Shown in pieces: positions 8,422 to 16,504 of a stretch of 64,000 nucleotides of DNA. Position numbers and translations under genes: made by a program. The stretch comes from Streptomyces canus (GTDB lineage Bacteria > Actinomycetota > Actinomycetes > Streptomycetales > Streptomycetaceae). Every line of letters starts with the position of its first letter. Positions within the stretch are counted from its first letter, which is position 1. Location of the stretch: NCBI RefSeq assembly GCF_030815415.1, contig NZ_JAUSWW010000001.1, positions 6,634,001-6,698,000 on the forward strand, given 5' to 3'. The notes below the pieces were generated by a model. That model saw only the letters and a program-made list of their open reading frames with translations, had not been told where the DNA came from and made no database searches.

Positions 8422-9708
8422 ATGACCACGCTCTCGCCGTACGACTCCATGTCCCCGGTCACGCAGGCCGCCTACCGCGCCAAGGCCGCCGCCGCCGACC
8501 TCGCCCCGCTCCCGCGGGCCGAGAAGGACGACGCGCTGCTCGCCATCGCGGACGCGCTGGAGGTCCGTACGAGCGAGATCGTCGAGGCCAACGCCAAGGA
8601 CATCGCCAAGGCCCGCGAGGCCGGCACCAGCGAGACCGTCATCGACCGGCTGACGCTGACCCCGGAGCGGATCCGCGCCATCGCCTCCGACGTGCGGGAC
8701 GTCGTCGCCCTGCCCGACCCCGTCGGCGAGGTCGTCCGCGGCTCCACCCTCCCCAACGGCATCGACCTGCGCCAGGTCCGTGTCCCGCTCGGCGTCGTCG
8801 GCATCATCTACGAGGCCCGGCCGAACGTGACGGTGGACGCGGCGGCGCTGTGCCTCAAGTCCGGCAACGCGGTCCTGCTGCGAGGCTCGGCCTCGGCGTA
8901 CGAGTCCAACACCGCTCTCGTGCGGGTGCTGCGCGACGCCGTGGGCGGGGCCGGGCTGCCCGCCGACGCCGTCCAGCTGGTGCCCGGCGAGAGCCGGGAG
9001 AGCGTGCGCGAGCTGATGCGGGCCCGCGGCCTCGTCGACGTCCTGATCCCGCGCGGCGGCGCCTCCCTGATCCGGACGGTCGTCACCGAGTCCGTCGTCC
9101 CGGTCATCGAGACCGGCACCGGCAACTGCCACGTCTACGTCGACGCCCAGGCGGACCTCGACATGGCGATCGCCATCCTGATCAACTCCAAGGCCCAGCG
9201 CCCCAGCGTCTGCAACGCCGCCGAGACCCTCCTGGTCCACCAGGACATCGCCCCCGAGTTCCTGCCGCGCGCCCTGGACGCCCTCGCGGAGGCCGGGGTG
9301 ACCGTCCACGCCGACCAGCGGGTGCTGGCGTACGCGAAGGACAGCAAGGCGACCGTCGTCGAGGCCACGCTCGAGGACTGGGACACCGAGTACCTCTCCT
9401 ACGACATCGCCGCCGCGGTCGTCGACTCGCTCGACAAGGCCGTCGAGCACATCCGGCTGTGGACCTCCGGTCACACCGAGGCCATCGTGACGACCTCCCA
9501 GCAGGCCGCCCGCCGCTTCACCCAGCTGGTCGACTCCACGACCGTCGCCGTGAACGCCTCCACCCGCTTCACCGACGGCGGCCAGTTCGGCTTCGGCGCC
9601 GAGATCGGCATCTCCACGCAGAAGCTGCACGCGCGCGGCCCGATGGGGCTGCCGGAGCTGACGAGCACGAAGTACATCGTCACGGGCGACGGGCACGTAC
9701 GGCGCTGA
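8422..9708 (+). CDS. proA: Glutamate-5-semialdehyde dehydrogenase (gamma-glutamyl phosphate reductase)
   Basis: ProA reduces glutamyl 5-phosphate with NADPH to glutamate semialdehyde, the second step of proline synthesis. The 428-residue protein has the aldehyde-dehydrogenase fold with family motifs VPLGVVGIIYEARPNVTVDAAALCLKSGN (split here: VPLGVVGIIYEARPN then VTVDAAALCLKSGN), RGGASLIRTVV, the catalytic-Cys region QRPSVCNAAETLLVH and VNASTRFTDGGQFGFGAEIG. I chose ATG 8422 (MTTLSPYDSMSP) rather than 8380 because a -10 box sits 6 bases before it. Confidence 0.95.
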   Translation: MTTLSPYDSMSPVTQAAYRAKAAAADLAPLPRAEKDDALLAIADALEVRTSEIVEANAKDIAKAREAGTSETVIDRLTLTPERIRAIASDVRDVVALPDPVGEVVRGSTLPNGIDLRQVRVPLGVVGIIYEARPNVTVDAAALCLKSGNAVLLRGSASAYESNTALVRVLRDAVGGAGLPADAVQLVPGESRESVRELMRARGLVDVLIPRGGASLIRTVVTESVVPVIETGTGNCHVYVDAQADLDMAIAILINSKAQRPSVCNAAETLLVHQDIAPEFLPRALDALAEAGVTVHADQRVLAYAKDSKATVVEATLEDWDTEYLSYDIAAAVVDSLDKAVEHIRLWTSGHTEAIVTTSQQAARRFTQLVDSTTVAVNASTRFTDGGQFGFGAEIGISTQKLHARGPMGLPELTSTKYIVTGDGHVRR

Positions 9709-9828
9709 GACGCACGGCCGCGCATATGCGTGCGGCACGCGCTCCCGGTGCGCGCCCGTGCCGCACGAGAGGTGTCTCACAAGGCGGATGAATTTCCATA
9801 CCGTCTGCCCAAATTGACCCCCCAGGTC

Positions 9829-9840
9829 TACTCTGGATCC
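9829..9840 (+). promoter_or_regulatory. Candidate leaderless -10 box (TACTCT)
   Basis: TACTCT at 9829-9834 is followed by GGATCC and then the GTG at 9841. The box and 6-base spacing are repeated before the paralogous gene at 10521, so both genes probably share promoter type and control. TTGACC at 9814 is too close (9 bases) to be an ordinary -35. Confidence 0.55.
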
Positions 9841-10419
9841 GTGCCGGAGGACGTGGGGGGCACGCCGTTCCCTGACGGCTGGGAGCCCGACGACGACCAC
9901 GACCGCGGGGTGTCGGACGAAGAGTTCGCCTCCGTGGTCTTCGACGAGGCCTTCGTACGAGCGGCCGTGGTGCACGAGCCGACCGCCGTCGAACGCCTCC
10001 TGGCCGCCGCGCAGGCGAGAGCGGAGGCCTCCGAGGCCGAGGCCCGCCGGACCCACGGCAGAGGCGAGCGCTACGAGGACGGGTACGGCCCCGACGGGCA
10101 CGACCGTTTCGGCCATGATCCCGAGCTCGACGAGCTGGACGACACCGATGTCCTGGAGGGCCGTTACGGCGCTCCTGGGACGTACGGCAAACAGGTCCGC
10201 TGGCACCGTCCCGTCGCCTGGATGCTGGCCCTCGTGATGGGCATCGGCATGGTCGCGCTGGCCTTCACCGCGGTCTACCGGGGCGCGTCCTCCAACAGCC
10301 GGGACCAAGGTCCCTCGGCCCCCGCCTCGACCGGACTGGAGCAGGGCACCGGGTCGGCACCCTCGGCCTCCGCCGACCACTCCCAGCCGGCCATCTCGGC
10401 GACCCCGCGGATGCCTTGA
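9841..10419 (+). CDS. Membrane protein with a conserved SVVFDE motif (unknown function)
   Basis: 192 residues. An acidic cytoplasmic N-terminus carries EEFASVVFDEAFVRAAVVHEPTAVERLL. A variable Asp/Tyr/Gly-rich linker and one membrane helix near residues 120-140 (WMLALVMGIGMVALAFTAVY) follow, then a Ser/Pro/Ala-rich outer tail. The neighbouring gene at 10521 carries the same SVVFDE-FVRAA segment before its own membrane helix, so the two are distant paralogues. No enzyme motif is seen. The shared cytoplasmic motif may bind a common partner, which is inference. Confidence 0.75.
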   Translation: MPEDVGGTPFPDGWEPDDDHDRGVSDEEFASVVFDEAFVRAAVVHEPTAVERLLAAAQARAEASEAEARRTHGRGERYEDGYGPDGHDRFGHDPELDELDDTDVLEGRYGAPGTYGKQVRWHRPVAWMLALVMGIGMVALAFTAVYRGASSNSRDQGPSAPASTGLEQGTGSAPSASADHSQPAISATPRMP

Positions 10420-10508
10420 GCCTTTACCGGCCCACTGGCTGACGATCCTGGTGAGAACCTGTCAGAAGTTGTCGCGCAGCGGGGCGTTTACCTGAGCTCC
10501 CGGAGACC

Positions 10509-10520
10509 TACTCTGAAGAT
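10509..10520 (+). promoter_or_regulatory. Candidate leaderless -10 box (TACTCT)
   Basis: TACTCT at 10509-10514, then 6 bases (GAAGAT), then the ATG at 10521. A weak -35-like GTTTAC lies at 10486-10491 with a 17-base spacer. The arrangement copies the one in front of the paralogue at 9841. Confidence 0.55.
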
Positions 10521-11600
10521 ATGGGAGGGCCTGGAGAACCACCCGAGGGGGCACCCGAGGGCGGCCCCGCTGGTGGAGAGGACGAGTACCGATCCGTCGT
10601 CTTCGACGAATCGTTCGTCCGTGCTGCCCGGCTCCAGGAATTCTCCGCGCAGGAGCGCATCGCCGACCACGCGCCCGCCGTCCGCCGCCGTCCACCGGTC
10701 CGCCGCGGCGGACTGTCCCGGCAGGCGCTCGTCCTGGTCCTGCTGATCGCCCTGGCCTTCGGCACGGCGATCTACATGGGCGTACGGCACCCCTACGAGA
10801 GCCCCGCCGCGATGAGGGATGTCGAAGCGAGCCTCTTCCGGGCGACCGTCGTCCCGCTCGCCCCCGAGGGCAAGGTGCCCGGCGCGACCGACCCCGAGCA
10901 GCTGTACGCGCACAGCCCCGCCGCCCGGTTCCGCATCGGTGCCGCGGGGATCACGATGCCCGCCGCCCGTGACACCTCGCACTTCTCCCAGACCCAGGTG
11001 TCGAGCGCGCTGGACACCGTCAAGGAGTACCTCGTCCGCTCCGCGCTCTACCCGGAGGTGCTCACCGGCGGGCAGACCCGTCCCGTGCGGGTGCTGCTGC
11101 CGGCGGACCAGCACCTCCAGTTCGACGAGAGCCTGAGCCATCCGGCCGCCGACGGGCGCCACACGGTCACCGGATGGCTGGTGCGCTTCGACGCCAAGAG
11201 CGTGGAGCTGGCCGACCCGAGGATCCGGGTGCAGGGGACCCTGCGGGCCACCGAGACGGACTCGACGTTCCTCGAGGTCACCGCGGACCACACCTTCGTG
11301 TACGCGCTGCGGCCCGTCGGGGCGGGCGCCGGGGCCGAGGCGTCGCTGTTCACCGTGCGGCGCGAGATGCGGTTCCGCTTCGACCACAACGACGTGCGCC
11401 TGCACCAGGCCCAGCTCACCGTGTCGTACGTCCAGGCCGGGCCGCTGTCCTGCGGGGGCAACGTGGCGGAGGCGCTGAGTCCGCTGCTGGCCGGCCAGAC
11501 CGCGAAGACGGGCGGGCCGGCCGGGACGGATCCGTTCGCTACGGATCGGGCGACGGCGGTGTGCGGGACGCTGGCGGCGGGGGCGTTGCCGAAGGTATGA
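10521..11600 (+). CDS. Membrane-anchored protein with SVVFDE motif and large extracytoplasmic domain (unknown)
   Basis: 359 residues. The N-terminal cytoplasmic part contains DEYRSVVFDESFVRAARLQEFSAQERI, shared with the upstream paralogue. One membrane helix (LVLVLLIALAFGTAIYMG, about residues 71-90) is followed by a roughly 260-residue outer domain. Two Cys near the end (LSCGG and VCGTL) could form a disulphide. I recognise no catalytic signature. It converges on the M48 protease gene, with a Streptomyces-type repeat in the gap. Confidence 0.75.
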   Translation: MGGPGEPPEGAPEGGPAGGEDEYRSVVFDESFVRAARLQEFSAQERIADHAPAVRRRPPVRRGGLSRQALVLVLLIALAFGTAIYMGVRHPYESPAAMRDVEASLFRATVVPLAPEGKVPGATDPEQLYAHSPAARFRIGAAGITMPAARDTSHFSQTQVSSALDTVKEYLVRSALYPEVLTGGQTRPVRVLLPADQHLQFDESLSHPAADGRHTVTGWLVRFDAKSVELADPRIRVQGTLRATETDSTFLEVTADHTFVYALRPVGAGAGAEASLFTVRREMRFRFDHNDVRLHQAQLTVSYVQAGPLSCGGNVAEALSPLLAGQTAKTGGPAGTDPFATDRATAVCGTLAAGALPKV

Positions 11601-11640
11601 GGTGCGGTGCGCCCCATCGCCGTGGGGGTTCGGCTGTACG

Positions 11641-11716
11641 GCGGGTGCGGGTTGTGCGTGGCTGGTCGCGCCCGCGCGGCGGTAGCCGCACATTGATACA
11701 GCCCCGCGCCCCTGGG
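11641..11716. repeat. Short GC-rich intergenic repeat, copy A
   Basis: Between two convergent genes. It shares CGTGGCTGGTCGCGC (11657-11671) and CCCCGCGCCCCTG (11702-11714) with the copy at 48165-48240. About 30 extra bases lie between the two blocks, including the inverted pair GCGGCGGTAGCCGC. I recall very similar sequence in many Streptomyces intergenic gaps. It may act as a bidirectional terminator. Confidence 0.7.
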
Positions 11717-11752
11717 TCTCTCCCGTCGCCGCCAGTCGTGAAGGCCCCCGCG

Positions 11753-12871
11753 TCAGTCCTCGTCTCGCGGGCGCGAGTCCGTGTCCGTCGGGGGCTCGTC
11801 GTCCCTCGTGGTCGTGGTCGTGAAGCCGCCGAAGCCTCGGCGGACGCGGCCGCCCAGGTCGCCCGCGCCGCCGGCGATGTCGCTGACCAGCTTCATCAGG
11901 GGGTCCTTGGAGCTCTTCACATTGCTCGCGTAGCTGGCCGCCGACTCACGGAAGGAGTCCGTGACCGAGGTGTCCTTGTCCTCGGTGCGCCGCGGGTAGT
12001 GGCCGTCCATGATCCGCTGGTAGTCGCGGGACTCGGCCCACTTCTTCAGCTCGGCCGCCCGCACGGTGGTGAAGGGGTGGGAACGCGGCAGCACATTGAG
12101 GATCTTCAGCACGGAGTCGCGCAGATCGCCCCCGGCCTCGTACTCCTCGGCCTGCTTCAGGAACGCGTCCACGTTCATCTCGTGCAGATGGTGGCCGCCC
12201 GCCAGCTTCATCAGACCCCGCATCGAGGCCCGCAGGTCCTGCCCCACCAGCAGCCCCGCCCGGTCCGCCGACAGCTCCGACTTGCGGAACCACTCGCGCA
12301 GCGCGGTCACGATCGCCATGATCGCGAGGTTGCCCAGCGGGATCCACGCCACCCGGATGGCGAGGCTGGTCAGGAACAGCAGGATGGTCCGGTAGACCGC
12401 GTGGCCGGACAGGGCGTGCCCCACCTCGTGCCCGACGACCGCCCGCATCTCCTCCTCGTCCAGCAGATCGACGAGGCCCGTGGTGACGACGATGATCGGC
12501 TCGTCCAGGCCGATGCACATCGCGTTCGGCTTCGGGTCCTGGCTCACGTACATCGGCGGGACCTTCTCCAGGTCCAGGATGTAACAGGCGTCCCGCAGCA
12601 TGTCGTTGAGGTACGCGAACTGCTGGTCCGACACCCGTACGGAGTCGGACAGGAACATCAGCCTCAGGCTCCGCTCGGGCAGCAGCCCGCTGAGCGCCTT
12701 GAAGACCGTGTCGAACCCGCTCAGCTTCCGCAGCGCCACCAGGGCGGAGCGGTCGGCAGGGTGCTCGTACGCACGCGAGGAGATTCCGGGGAAGCGCCTG
12801 CGCTGCCTGCTCGGCACGTTCTCGTGCCCGTTCTGCTCGTGCCCGTTCTGCTCGTGTCCGTCGTCGGACAT
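11753..12871 (-). CDS. M48 family zinc metalloprotease (HtpX/Ste24-like)
   Basis: 372 residues. The zinc motif HEVGH starts at residue 148 (GHEVGHALSGH), and the third ligand is in ELSADRAGLL. Hydrophobic segments follow the zinc site (ILLFLTSLAIRVAWIPLG, LAIMAIVTALREW), so it is probably membrane-bound and helps remove damaged membrane proteins. The N-terminus has a tandem repeat, HEQNG twice then HEN. The ATG at 12871 has GGGGAAG just upstream, while an earlier ATG at 12883 lacks one. The C-terminus is Thr/Asp-rich and probably disordered. Confidence 0.88.
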   Translation of the reverse strand: MSDDGHEQNGHEQNGHENVPSRQRRRFPGISSRAYEHPADRSALVALRKLSGFDTVFKALSGLLPERSLRLMFLSDSVRVSDQQFAYLNDMLRDACYILDLEKVPPMYVSQDPKPNAMCIGLDEPIIVVTTGLVDLLDEEEMRAVVGHEVGHALSGHAVYRTILLFLTSLAIRVAWIPLGNLAIMAIVTALREWFRKSELSADRAGLLVGQDLRASMRGLMKLAGGHHLHEMNVDAFLKQAEEYEAGGDLRDSVLKILNVLPRSHPFTTVRAAELKKWAESRDYQRIMDGHYPRRTEDKDTSVTDSFRESAASYASNVKSSKDPLMKLVSDIAGGAGDLGGRVRRGFGGFTTTTTRDDEPPTDTDSRPRDED

Positions 12872-12995
12872 GTCTTCCCCCATGTGCGTGAGAGTGACCC
12901 TTTGCGGACCCTTGTGCGGTCCTTTGCGCCCCCGAAGCAGAGCCCAGCCTAGGCGGAGATACGGTGGACGGGCAGTACAGCGAAGGAGTCCCGTC

Positions 12996-13157
12996 ATGGA
13001 GCACAACCCCGCGTCCGCCTGGCTCGCCGGAACCGCGGGCGCAGCCGAGCAGCAAGGGGCCGGAAACCTGCTCCGGGTCGTACTGGTCGTGATGCTGGTG
13101 GGCTGTGCCCTGACCGCGTGGTTCCTGCTGCGTGGCTACAGGCAGAAGGACGACTGA
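12996..13157 (+). CDS. Small single-span membrane protein (53 aa)
   Basis: ATG 12996 follows GAAGGAG at 12982-12988. The protein begins MEHNPASAWLAG, has one hydrophobic helix (LLRVVLVVMLVGCALTAWFLL) and a charged end (RGYRQKDD). It is divergent from the M48 protease gene by 124 bases, so a functional link is possible but unproven. The size, ribosome site and clean hydrophobic pattern support it as a real gene of unknown function. Confidence 0.65.
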   Translation: MEHNPASAWLAGTAGAAEQQGAGNLLRVVLVVMLVGCALTAWFLLRGYRQKDD

Positions 13158-13265
13158 AACGGCGCGGAAGTTCCCTCGCGGCGGAGTCGGCGTGATCGGC
13201 GCGGAGCCGCCCGCTTACGATGGGCCGACATCTTTATCCCGCCCACCGGATAGGTCCTGCCGAAG

Positions 13266-13430
13266 ATGAGCTTCCACAGCGCCGCAGCCCAGTTGGTCAC
13301 CGTTGCCGCCGAGGGCGAGGAGCACGGCGGCAACCACGAGAGCCTCAACCCCCTTCTCACCGGTGGCGGCGCGTTCGTCGTCCTGATGCTCCTGCTGTGG
13401 ATCACCACCCGCTTCAACCGCGACCGCTGA
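13266..13430 (+). CDS. Small single-span membrane protein (54 aa)
   Basis: The protein begins MSFHSAAAQLVTVAAEGEEHG, has one hydrophobic helix (GGAFVVLMLLLWITT) and ends RFNRDR. The ribosome site is weak (GAAG directly before ATG), so the start is less certain. It lies upstream of nadD with 79 bases between. No function is recognised. It and the 53-residue protein before it have the same build (soluble N-terminus, one helix, short basic tail) but no obvious sequence identity. Confidence 0.6.
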   Translation: MSFHSAAAQLVTVAAEGEEHGGNHESLNPLLTGGGAFVVLMLLLWITTRFNRDR

Positions 13431-13509
13431 GGCACCCGGTGCCCATAACGGGGCACTCCGGGCCTCCTCCGACCGGCGTCCTCAGGACGGGCCGGTAGGG
13501 TCTGCACGC

Positions 13510-14148
13510 ATGGGAGAGCAGGACATGCCTACCGGCCCGGGCAACGCCCCGTCGAACCCCGGCAAGCGCCGCCTCGGCGTCATGGGCGGAACGTTCGACC
13601 CGATCCACCACGGGCACCTCGTGGCGGCCAGTGAGGTCGCCGCGCAGTTCCACCTGGACGAGGTGGTGTTCGTGCCGACCGGGCAGCCGTGGCAGAAGAG
13701 CCACCGCAGCGTCTCGCCGGCCGAGGACCGCTACCTGATGACGGTCATCGCGACCGCCGAGAACCCGCAGTTCTCGGTGAGCCGGATCGACCTCGACCGC
13801 GGCGGTCCCACCTACACCGTGGACACCTTGCGCGACCTGCGCGCGCTCAACCCCGACACGGACCTCTTCTTCATCACCGGCGCCGACGCCCTCGCCCAGC
13901 TGCTGACCTGGCGCGACACCGAGGAGCTGTTCTCCCTGGCGCACTTCATCGGGGTCACCCGCCCCGGCCACCACCTCACGGACGCGGGTCTCCCGGAGGG
14001 CGGTGTCTCCCTCGTGGAGGTGCCCGCGCTCGCCATCTCCTCGACGGACTGCCGTGCGAGAGTCGCCAAGGGGGACCCCATCTGGTACATGGTGCCGGAC
14101 GGAGTCGTGCGCTACATCGACAAGCGCGAGCTGTACCGCGGCGAGTGA
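13510..14148 (+). CDS. nadD: Nicotinate-nucleotide adenylyltransferase
   Basis: NadD joins nicotinate mononucleotide to AMP from ATP, a late step in NAD synthesis. The 212-residue protein has the nucleotidyltransferase motif GGTFDPIHHGHL and the distal ISSTDCR that replaces ISxTxxR. ATG 13510 lies 8 bases after TAGGGT (13496-13501), suggesting a near-leaderless transcript. ATG 13525 has GGGAG upstream and is the alternative. The LCP-like gene starts 16 bases after the stop, so they are probably co-transcribed, followed by rsfS in the usual nadD-rsfS neighbourhood. Confidence 0.95.
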   Translation: MGEQDMPTGPGNAPSNPGKRRLGVMGGTFDPIHHGHLVAASEVAAQFHLDEVVFVPTGQPWQKSHRSVSPAEDRYLMTVIATAENPQFSVSRIDLDRGGPTYTVDTLRDLRALNPDTDLFFITGADALAQLLTWRDTEELFSLAHFIGVTRPGHHLTDAGLPEGGVSLVEVPALAISSTDCRARVAKGDPIWYMVPDGVVRYIDKRELYRGE

Positions 14149-14164
14149 GCCGAGAGGGGCACCG

Positions 14165-15907
14165 GTGAACGACCGATACGACGCGGGATACGGCGGCGAC
14201 CACGACGACCGGTACGAGCTCGTCGGCTACGACGAGTACGGCCGGCCCATCTACCAGCCGGCCGCCCAGCAGCAGCCGCAACAGCAGCCGTACGACCCGT
14301 ACGCACAACAACAGGGCTACGGCTACGACCCGTACGCGGCGGGCGGACAGCAGACAGGGCAGTACCCCGGGCAGTCGTACGACACCGGAAGCCGGCACCC
14401 CGCGCCCTCGTACGACCCGTACGACACCGGTCAGCAGGCTCCCGTGCCGCCCTACGACCCGTACGGGCACGGAGCGACACAAGGAGCGCCGGGGACGTCG
14501 TACGACCCTTACGGCCACACCGCCGCGAGCGGCCGGCAGCCCCGGGTCGCCGAGCAGACCGCCTACATCCCGCAGCAGGCCGGCCCGCCCGAGGAGACCG
14601 ACGCCCCCTCCGGCGACGGCCGGACCGAACGCGACTACGCGACCGGGCAGTTCGCCTTCGTCGAGGAGCCGGACACCGACTCCGAGGACGTCATCGACTG
14701 GCTGAACTTCACCGAGAACCGCACCGAGCGGCGCGAGGAGGCCAAGCGCCGCGCCCGCAGCCGCCTCGTCGCCCTCGTCGTCGTCCTGGCGCTGACCGCG
14801 GTCGGCGGCGTCGGCTACCTCTGGTACGCCGGGAAGCTGCCCGGCCTGTCCTCCTCCGACTCCAAGACAGGCACGGCCACCTCCGCGACCGCCCAGAACC
14901 GCGACGTGATCGTCGTCCACCTGCACAACACCAAGAAGGGCGGCACCTCCACGGCGCTGCTCGTCGACAACACCACCACCCGGCAGGGCACCACGGTCCT
15001 GCTCCCCAACTCCCTCGCCGTGGCCGACGACGACGGCTCCACGACCACCCTCGCCAAGTCGGTCGAGGACGACGGCTCCTCCGGCACCCGCGAGGCCATC
15101 GACACGGTCCTCGGCACCGAGATCCAGGGCACCTGGCGTCTGGACACCCCCTACCTGCAGAACCTCGTCGACATCATCGGCAACATCGAGATCGACGCCG
15201 ATGCCGACGTGCCCGACCCGGACGGAAAGAAGGGCACCGCGCCCCTGGTGAGCAAGGGCAAGGACCGGACCCTCGGCGGCAAGGCGGCCGTCGCCTACGC
15301 CACCTACCGCGCCTCCGGCGAGGCCCAGAACGCCCAGCTGGAGCGGTTCGGGCAGGTCATGCAGGGCGTGCTGCGCAAGGTGTCCTCCGACGCGCAGGGC
15401 GCCACGGTCACCGTCCAGACGCTGGCGCAGATCCTCGACCCGTCGCTCACCGACAAGGACCTCGGCACCTTCCTCGCCAAGCTCGCCGACCTCGCCAAGG
15501 GCGGCGACTACAAGACCGCCCTGCTGCCCGTCCGGACCGACGGCACGCTGAGCGCCCAGGCCAGCGACAGCGTGGTCAAGGACGTCCTCGGCGGCACGGC
15601 GAAGAGCCCCGACAAGGATGCCGCCGTCCGCGTGTCCGTCCAGAACGCCAGCGGTGTCAAGGGCAACTCCGAGAAGGCCCGCATCGTGCTCCTCAACGGC
15701 GGCTTCACCTTCCTGGAGGGCGGCACCGCGTCCGCCGCCCAGAGCGCCTCCAAGGTCGTCTACACCGACGCCGCCGACAAGGAGAACGCCACCGAGGTCG
15801 CCAAGACCCTGGGTCTGCCCACCAGCGCCGTCGCCAAGGGCAAGACCTCCTCGAACGCGAACGTCTCCGTGGTCCTCGGCCAGGACTACGAGCCCTCGGC
15901 GTCGTAA
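14165..15907 (+). CDS. LCP/LytR-CpsA-Psr-like membrane protein with C-terminal LytR_C domain
   Basis: 580 residues, GTG 14165 with GAGAGGGG 5 bases upstream. Order: a 190-residue cytoplasmic region rich in Tyr, Gln, Pro and Gly with repeated YDPYG/YDTG units; a membrane helix at about 200-221; an outer LCP-like domain; and a LytR_C domain from about residue 480 (VRVSVQNASGVKGNSEKARIVL). LCP enzymes move wall polymers from lipid carriers to peptidoglycan. The usual SIPRDT-type strand is replaced here (TTVLLPNSLAV), so catalysis is doubtful. It may be a structural or regulatory homologue. Confidence 0.75.
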   Translation: MNDRYDAGYGGDHDDRYELVGYDEYGRPIYQPAAQQQPQQQPYDPYAQQQGYGYDPYAAGGQQTGQYPGQSYDTGSRHPAPSYDPYDTGQQAPVPPYDPYGHGATQGAPGTSYDPYGHTAASGRQPRVAEQTAYIPQQAGPPEETDAPSGDGRTERDYATGQFAFVEEPDTDSEDVIDWLNFTENRTERREEAKRRARSRLVALVVVLALTAVGGVGYLWYAGKLPGLSSSDSKTGTATSATAQNRDVIVVHLHNTKKGGTSTALLVDNTTTRQGTTVLLPNSLAVADDDGSTTTLAKSVEDDGSSGTREAIDTVLGTEIQGTWRLDTPYLQNLVDIIGNIEIDADADVPDPDGKKGTAPLVSKGKDRTLGGKAAVAYATYRASGEAQNAQLERFGQVMQGVLRKVSSDAQGATVTVQTLAQILDPSLTDKDLGTFLAKLADLAKGGDYKTALLPVRTDGTLSAQASDSVVKDVLGGTAKSPDKDAAVRVSVQNASGVKGNSEKARIVLLNGGFTFLEGGTASAAQSASKVVYTDAADKENATEVAKTLGLPTSAVAKGKTSSNANVSVVLGQDYEPSAS

Positions 15908-15938
15908 CCGGCCGGGAGACCGGCGGGAACCGGGTCAC

Positions 15939-15972
15939 GGGGCCGGGTCGCGGACGTCCGCGACCCGGCCCC
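15939..15972. terminator. Perfect 34-base palindrome, probable terminator
   Basis: Two 17-base exact complementary halves (GGGGCCGGGTCGCGGAC and its reverse complement) with no unpaired centre. It lies 31 bases after the LCP-like gene. There is no T-tract, which is common for Streptomyces terminators. It probably ends the nadD-LCP transcript before rsfS. Confidence 0.75.
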
Positions 15973-16057
15973 ACGGCGTGATCGGCAAAGGAATGGGGTG
16001 CCGTCGGCGGTCCGTGAGACCCTTGATGTCAAGTGACCGCCGACCGAAAGCCGTGTA

Positions 16058-16504
16058 GTGACCGCCACTGACCGCTCCATCGAGCTCATCCACACCGCCG
16101 CACAGGCGGCCGCCGACAAGCTCGCGCACGACATCATCGCCTACGACGTCAGCGACGTACTGTCGATCACGGACGCCTTCCTGCTGGCCTCCGCGCCCAA
16201 CGACCGCCAGGTCAAGTCGATCGTCGACGAGATCGAGGAGCGGCTCCAGAAGGAGCTCGGCGTCAAGCCGGTGCGCCGCGAGGGCGACCGCGAGGCCCGC
16301 TGGGTCCTGCTCGACTACGTCGACATCGTCGTCCACGTCCAGCACAGCGAGGAGCGCGTCTTCTACGCCCTGGAGCGGCTGTGGAAGGACTGCCCCGAGC
16401 TCGACCTGCCCGAGGACGCCAAGGCCACCCGCGGCAAGGCCGAGGAGCACGCCAAGCTGAAGGCCGCCGAGGACGCCGAGGACCTCGGTGGTGACTGGCG
16501 GTGA
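16058..16504 (+). CDS. rsfS: Ribosome silencing factor
   Basis: RsfS (Iojap/RsfA) binds ribosomal protein L14 and blocks subunit joining when nutrients are short. The 148-residue protein has the family core: ADKLAHDIIAYDVSDVLSITDAFLLASAPNDRQVKSI, then REARWVLLDYVDIVVHVQHSEERVFYALERLW. The length is slightly above average because of a charged Lys/Ala/Glu tail. Start is GTG 16058. Its stop overlaps the next start by 4 bases (GTGA), so the two genes are translationally coupled. Confidence 0.93.
   Translation: MTATDRSIELIHTAAQAAADKLAHDIIAYDVSDVLSITDAFLLASAPNDRQVKSIVDEIEERLQKELGVKPVRREGDREARWVLLDYVDIVVHVQHSEERVFYALERLWKDCPELDLPEDAKATRGKAEEHAKLKAAEDAEDLGGDWR

Noticed and set aside
9814..9834. TTGACC and TACTCT as a standard -35/-10 pair
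   Set aside because: Only 9 bases separate them, far from the usual 16-19.
12840..12870. CTCGTGCCCGTTCTG tandem as a possible regulatory repeat
   Set aside because: It codes for the HEQNG repeats of the M48 protease and needs no other explanation.
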